64,000 nucleotides of DNA from contig NZ_JAUASX010000023.1 of NCBI RefSeq assembly GCF_030345715.1, positions 1 to 64,000 on the forward strand, written 5' to 3'. This document shows positions 61,942 through 64,000 of the stretch, piece after piece. The notes beneath the pieces were generated by a model, which was not told where the DNA came from, made no database searches, and saw only the letters and a list, made by a program, of their open reading frames with translations. A program made the translations under genes and the position numbers. Source of the stretch: Solimonas sp. SE-A11 (GTDB lineage: Bacteria > Pseudomonadota > Gammaproteobacteria > Nevskiales > Nevskiaceae). Within the stretch, counting starts at the first letter, position 1; each line of letters opens with the position of its first letter.

Positions 61942-63207
61942 TCAGCTCCCCAGTTGTTCACGCTGCCGCAGCAGATGCTCGGGCAGTTCCTTGAATACGT
62001 CATCAAACATCGTGCGCGGATCCGGCGTCTGGCGGCCCAGCGTGCCGTGGCTCTCGGCCTCCTTGCCGGCGACCTTCACCACCTCCGTCAGCTCATCGGT
62101 CAGCGCCGCGTGGCGCTCCTCCGACCACTCGCCCAGCGCGATCAGGTGCTGCTTGAGCCGCTCGATCGGATCACCCAGCGGCCAGCAGGCGGCTTCACCG
62201 TCCGGGCGATAGCCGGAGGGATCGTCGCTGCTGGAATGCGCCGCCGCGCGATAGGTGTAAAGCTCCAGCACCGTCGCCCCGTGGCCGGCACGGGCTCGGG
62301 CAATGGCCCAGCGCGTCGCGGCATACACCGCGAGGAAATCGTTGCCGTCCACGCGCAGGCCTGGCAGGCCGTAGCCGATGGCGCGCGCCGCGAAAGTCGT
62401 CGCCTCGCCACCGGCGATACCCTGGAAGGACGAGATCGCCCACTGGTTGTTGACCACGTTGAGCAGCACCGGTACGCGATACACCGCGGCAAAGGTCAGC
62501 GCGTAGTGGAAGTCGGCCTCGGCGGTGGTGCCGTCACCGACCCAGGTCGCCGCCAGGCGCGTATCGCCCTTGTAGGCCGAGGCCATGGCCCAGCCCACCG
62601 CCTGGATGGCCTGCGTTCCCAGGTTGCCGGAGATGGAGAAGAAGCCGGCCTCCTTGGCGGAATACATCACCGGCAACTGGCGCCCCTTCATGCGGTCGGC
62701 GCTGTTGTTGTAGACCTGACACATCATGTCCACCAGCGACCAGCCGCGTGCCACCAGCAAGCCCTGCTGGCGGTAGCTGGGGAAGCACATATCGTTGGGC
62801 TCCAGCGCCATCGCCTGCGCCACCGCGATCGCCTCCTCGCCGGTGCACTGCATGTAGAACGAAGTCTTGCCGGTGCGCTGCGCGCGCAGCATGCGCTGGT
62901 CGAACAGGCGCGTGAGCAGCATGGAGCGCAGGCCCTGACGCAACCGATCCGCATCGAGCGACGGCGCCCAGTCACCGGAGGCGCGGTGGTCGTCGCCGAG
63001 CACGCGGATCAGTCCATAGGCGTACTCATGGAGCCGCTCCCGCGGCGTATCGATCGCGGGACGCGGCAGGACCTGCGTCGGCAACTCGATACTGGAAAGA
63101 TCGGGAGCACTGCCAGGCCGACACTTCGGCTCCGGCACATGAAAGCGCAAGGGACGAAGCTCGCCCTCCGTTGTGGCACCCTGCCCTGCCGCTGCGCTGC
63201 TCGTCAT
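61942..63207 (-). CDS. bkdA1: Branched-chain 2-oxoacid dehydrogenase E1 alpha subunit
   Basis: This 421-residue protein has the thiamine-diphosphate motif WVGDGTTAEADFHYALTFAA and the following VLLNVVNNQWAISS. Also present are GKTSFYMQCTGEEAIAVAQA, DMCFPSYRQQGLLVARGW and the phosphorylation-loop-like YRAAAHSSSDDPSGYRP. The N-terminal 70 residues (LRFHVPEPKCRPG) are typical of BkdA1 rather than pyruvate E1. It opens the operon with E1 beta and sdaA. The ATG at 63207 is preceded by GAGG. It is divergent from an Lrp-type gene, the usual BkdR-like arrangement. Confidence 0.92.
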   Translation of the reverse strand: MTSSAAAGQGATTEGELRPLRFHVPEPKCRPGSAPDLSSIELPTQVLPRPAIDTPRERLHEYAYGLIRVLGDDHRASGDWAPSLDADRLRQGLRSMLLTRLFDQRMLRAQRTGKTSFYMQCTGEEAIAVAQAMALEPNDMCFPSYRQQGLLVARGWSLVDMMCQVYNNSADRMKGRQLPVMYSAKEAGFFSISGNLGTQAIQAVGWAMASAYKGDTRLAATWVGDGTTAEADFHYALTFAAVYRVPVLLNVVNNQWAISSFQGIAGGEATTFAARAIGYGLPGLRVDGNDFLAVYAATRWAIARARAGHGATVLELYTYRAAAHSSSDDPSGYRPDGEAACWPLGDPIERLKQHLIALGEWSEERHAALTDELTEVVKVAGKEAESHGTLGRQTPDPRTMFDDVFKELPEHLLRQREQLGS

Positions 63208-63339
63208 CTCATCCTCGTAGGAAACGACCTTTCAACCGAAATAGCTTATGCCTAGCCCCGGGGCATTTCTTCCCTTAATTCCCCTGCTTTTCCGATATTC
63301 CGGTAAAATTTTTCCCACCCTAAAGGATTGGAGGTAAAT

Positions 63340-63810
63340 ATGCCCGAGCCACTCGACGACCTCGACCGCCGCATCCTGGAACTGTTGCAGGAGGACGTGA
63401 CACTCCCCGTGGCCGACATCGCCGAGCGCGTGGCTTCATCCAAATCAGTGGTCTGGCGACGCGTGCAGGGCTTTGTCGACAGCGGCGTGATCGACCGCCG
63501 CGTGGCCGTGCTCAACCCAAAGAAAGTGGGCTTCAACGTCATGGTGTTCGCGCTGGTGAAGATGTCGCGGCATAGCGCCAACGCCTTGCCGAAGTTCGTC
63601 GAGTCGGTCAAGGCCATACCCCAGGTGCTGGAGTGCCATACCACGCTGGGCCATGTCGACTTCGTGCTGAAGATCGCCGCCTCCAGCATCGAGGAATACC
63701 GCGAGGTGGTGTGGAACCGGCTGTCGCAACTGGAGGTACAAGAGATCAGCTCGCTGATCTCTTTCGAGCAGTCCGTGAACAGCACCCGCCTGCCGCTGGG
63801 AAGGGGCTAA
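63340..63810 (+). CDS. Lrp/AsnC-family regulator, BkdR-like
   Basis: This 156-residue protein starts at the ATG 63340, with GGAGGT six bases upstream. The N-terminal HTH reads DDLDRRILELLQEDVTLPVA then AERVASSKSVVWRRVQGFVD. The C-terminal RAM domain (VMVFALVKMSRHSANALPKF, then VLECHTTLGHVDFVLKIAAS) binds amino acids. In Pseudomonas, BkdR of this family activates the bkd operon in response to branched-chain amino acids. Divergence from bkdA1, with the 132-base AT-rich gap, supports the same role. The HTH recognition helix lacks the usual serine-rich LSxxTVxRR form but keeps the fold. Confidence 0.9.
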   Translation: MPEPLDDLDRRILELLQEDVTLPVADIAERVASSKSVVWRRVQGFVDSGVIDRRVAVLNPKKVGFNVMVFALVKMSRHSANALPKFVESVKAIPQVLECHTTLGHVDFVLKIAASSIEEYREVVWNRLSQLEVQEISSLISFEQSVNSTRLPLGRG

Positions 63811-63832
63811 GCGCCCCGGTCCCGGTCTTACT

Positions 63833-64000
63833 CTATCGTTGCGCCTGCAGCTCGGAGCTGCGCACACGGCCGATCGCCTGGGCCAAGTGGCAAGCGCCAA
63901 GCTTGCCGTAGGCATTGCGCAGGTGGTACTTCACGGTGTTGATCGACATCCCGAGCTGCTGTGCCACTTCCCGGCGCTTGATGCCGCGCGCCACCCGCTC
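63833..64000 (-). CDS. LuxR-type HTH protein, C-terminal part only
   Basis: The frame entering from the right window edge encodes 55 residues and stops at TAG 63833-63835. It reads ERVARGIKRREVAQQLGMSI, then NTVKYHLRNAYGKLGACHLA and QAIGRVRSSELQAQR. This is the GerE/LuxR recognition-helix region with the V-K-Y-H-L-R-N-x-Y-x-K-L signature. The N-terminal domains lie outside the window. It is convergent with the Lrp-type gene. Confidence 0.8.
   Translation of the reverse strand, partial: ERVARGIKRREVAQQLGMSINTVKYHLRNAYGKLGACHLAQAIGRVRSSELQAQR

Noticed and set aside
34653-63207. Known mlrABCD microcystin cluster
   Set aside because: Only an MlrC-like protein is present; no MlrA-type membrane protease or MlrD-type carrier was seen, and the S12 enzymes match D-aminopeptidase rather than MlrB in their motifs and length.

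Overview
The window is GC-rich chromosomal DNA of a gammaproteobacterium. The 16S-Ile-Ala-23S-5S operon, the plsY-birA-coaX run, the DesB/DesC-type desaturase system and the REP-like palindromes all fit. The 16S sequence and gene mix suggest a Nevskiales/Solimonadaceae-like lineage, but that placement is inference and was not computed.

Left part (1-24.9 kb): the tail of an IS3-type transposase, a GST gene divergent from a WYL-type regulator, an aerobic fatty-acid desaturase operon (desC-desB) with a DesT-like operator, a TetR gene divergent from a secreted lipase plus triple ricin-type lectin operon, a membrane metallophosphoesterase, small regulators and hypotheticals, a split-barrel/GAF pair, a hemerythrin-domain protein, a KAAK-repeat/SWIB chromatin-like protein, a serine hydrolase, a PHP-type lipoprotein, a di-haem lipoprotein, an M61 peptidase, plsY-birA-coaX and tRNA-Thr. 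Several families of REP-like inverted repeats lie between genes from 0.2 to 18.9 kb; I saw none further right.

Middle (24.9-34 kb): a coiled-coil lipoprotein, a truncated KfrA-type DNA-binding remnant, a complete rRNA operon on the minus strand with terminator, spacer tRNAs, boxA and promoter, then a decayed MFS transporter/hydrolase fusion pseudogene.

Right part (34-64 kb): a dense catabolic island, the most interesting part of the window. It encodes a leucyl aminopeptidase, a DauA-like D-amino-acid dehydrogenase, an MFS transporter, an M81 (MlrC-like) metallopeptidase, a threonine/serine ammonia-lyase, the D-glutamate pair DgcN-DgcA, a one-domain asparaginase-like protein, two S12 D-aminopeptidase-like enzymes, a cytosolic class-A-beta-lactamase-fold hydrolase, two TonB-dependent receptors, two alpha/beta hydrolases, RidA, L-serine dehydratase, branched-chain 2-oxoacid dehydrogenase E1 alpha/beta, and regulators (three LuxR-type, two TetR, one Lrp). 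Every peptidase lacks a signal peptide. The genes therefore read as a pathway in which a D-residue-containing peptide or depsipeptide crosses the outer membrane by TonB receptors, enters by the MFS protein, is cut in the cytosol, and its D-Glu, Ser/Thr and branched-chain products are burned. A shared intergenic motif (GTRKTTCYRC core) precedes several of its transcription units. The natural substrate is unknown; D-rich lipodepsipeptides, microcystin-like cyanopeptides and peptidoglycan peptides are the candidates considered.
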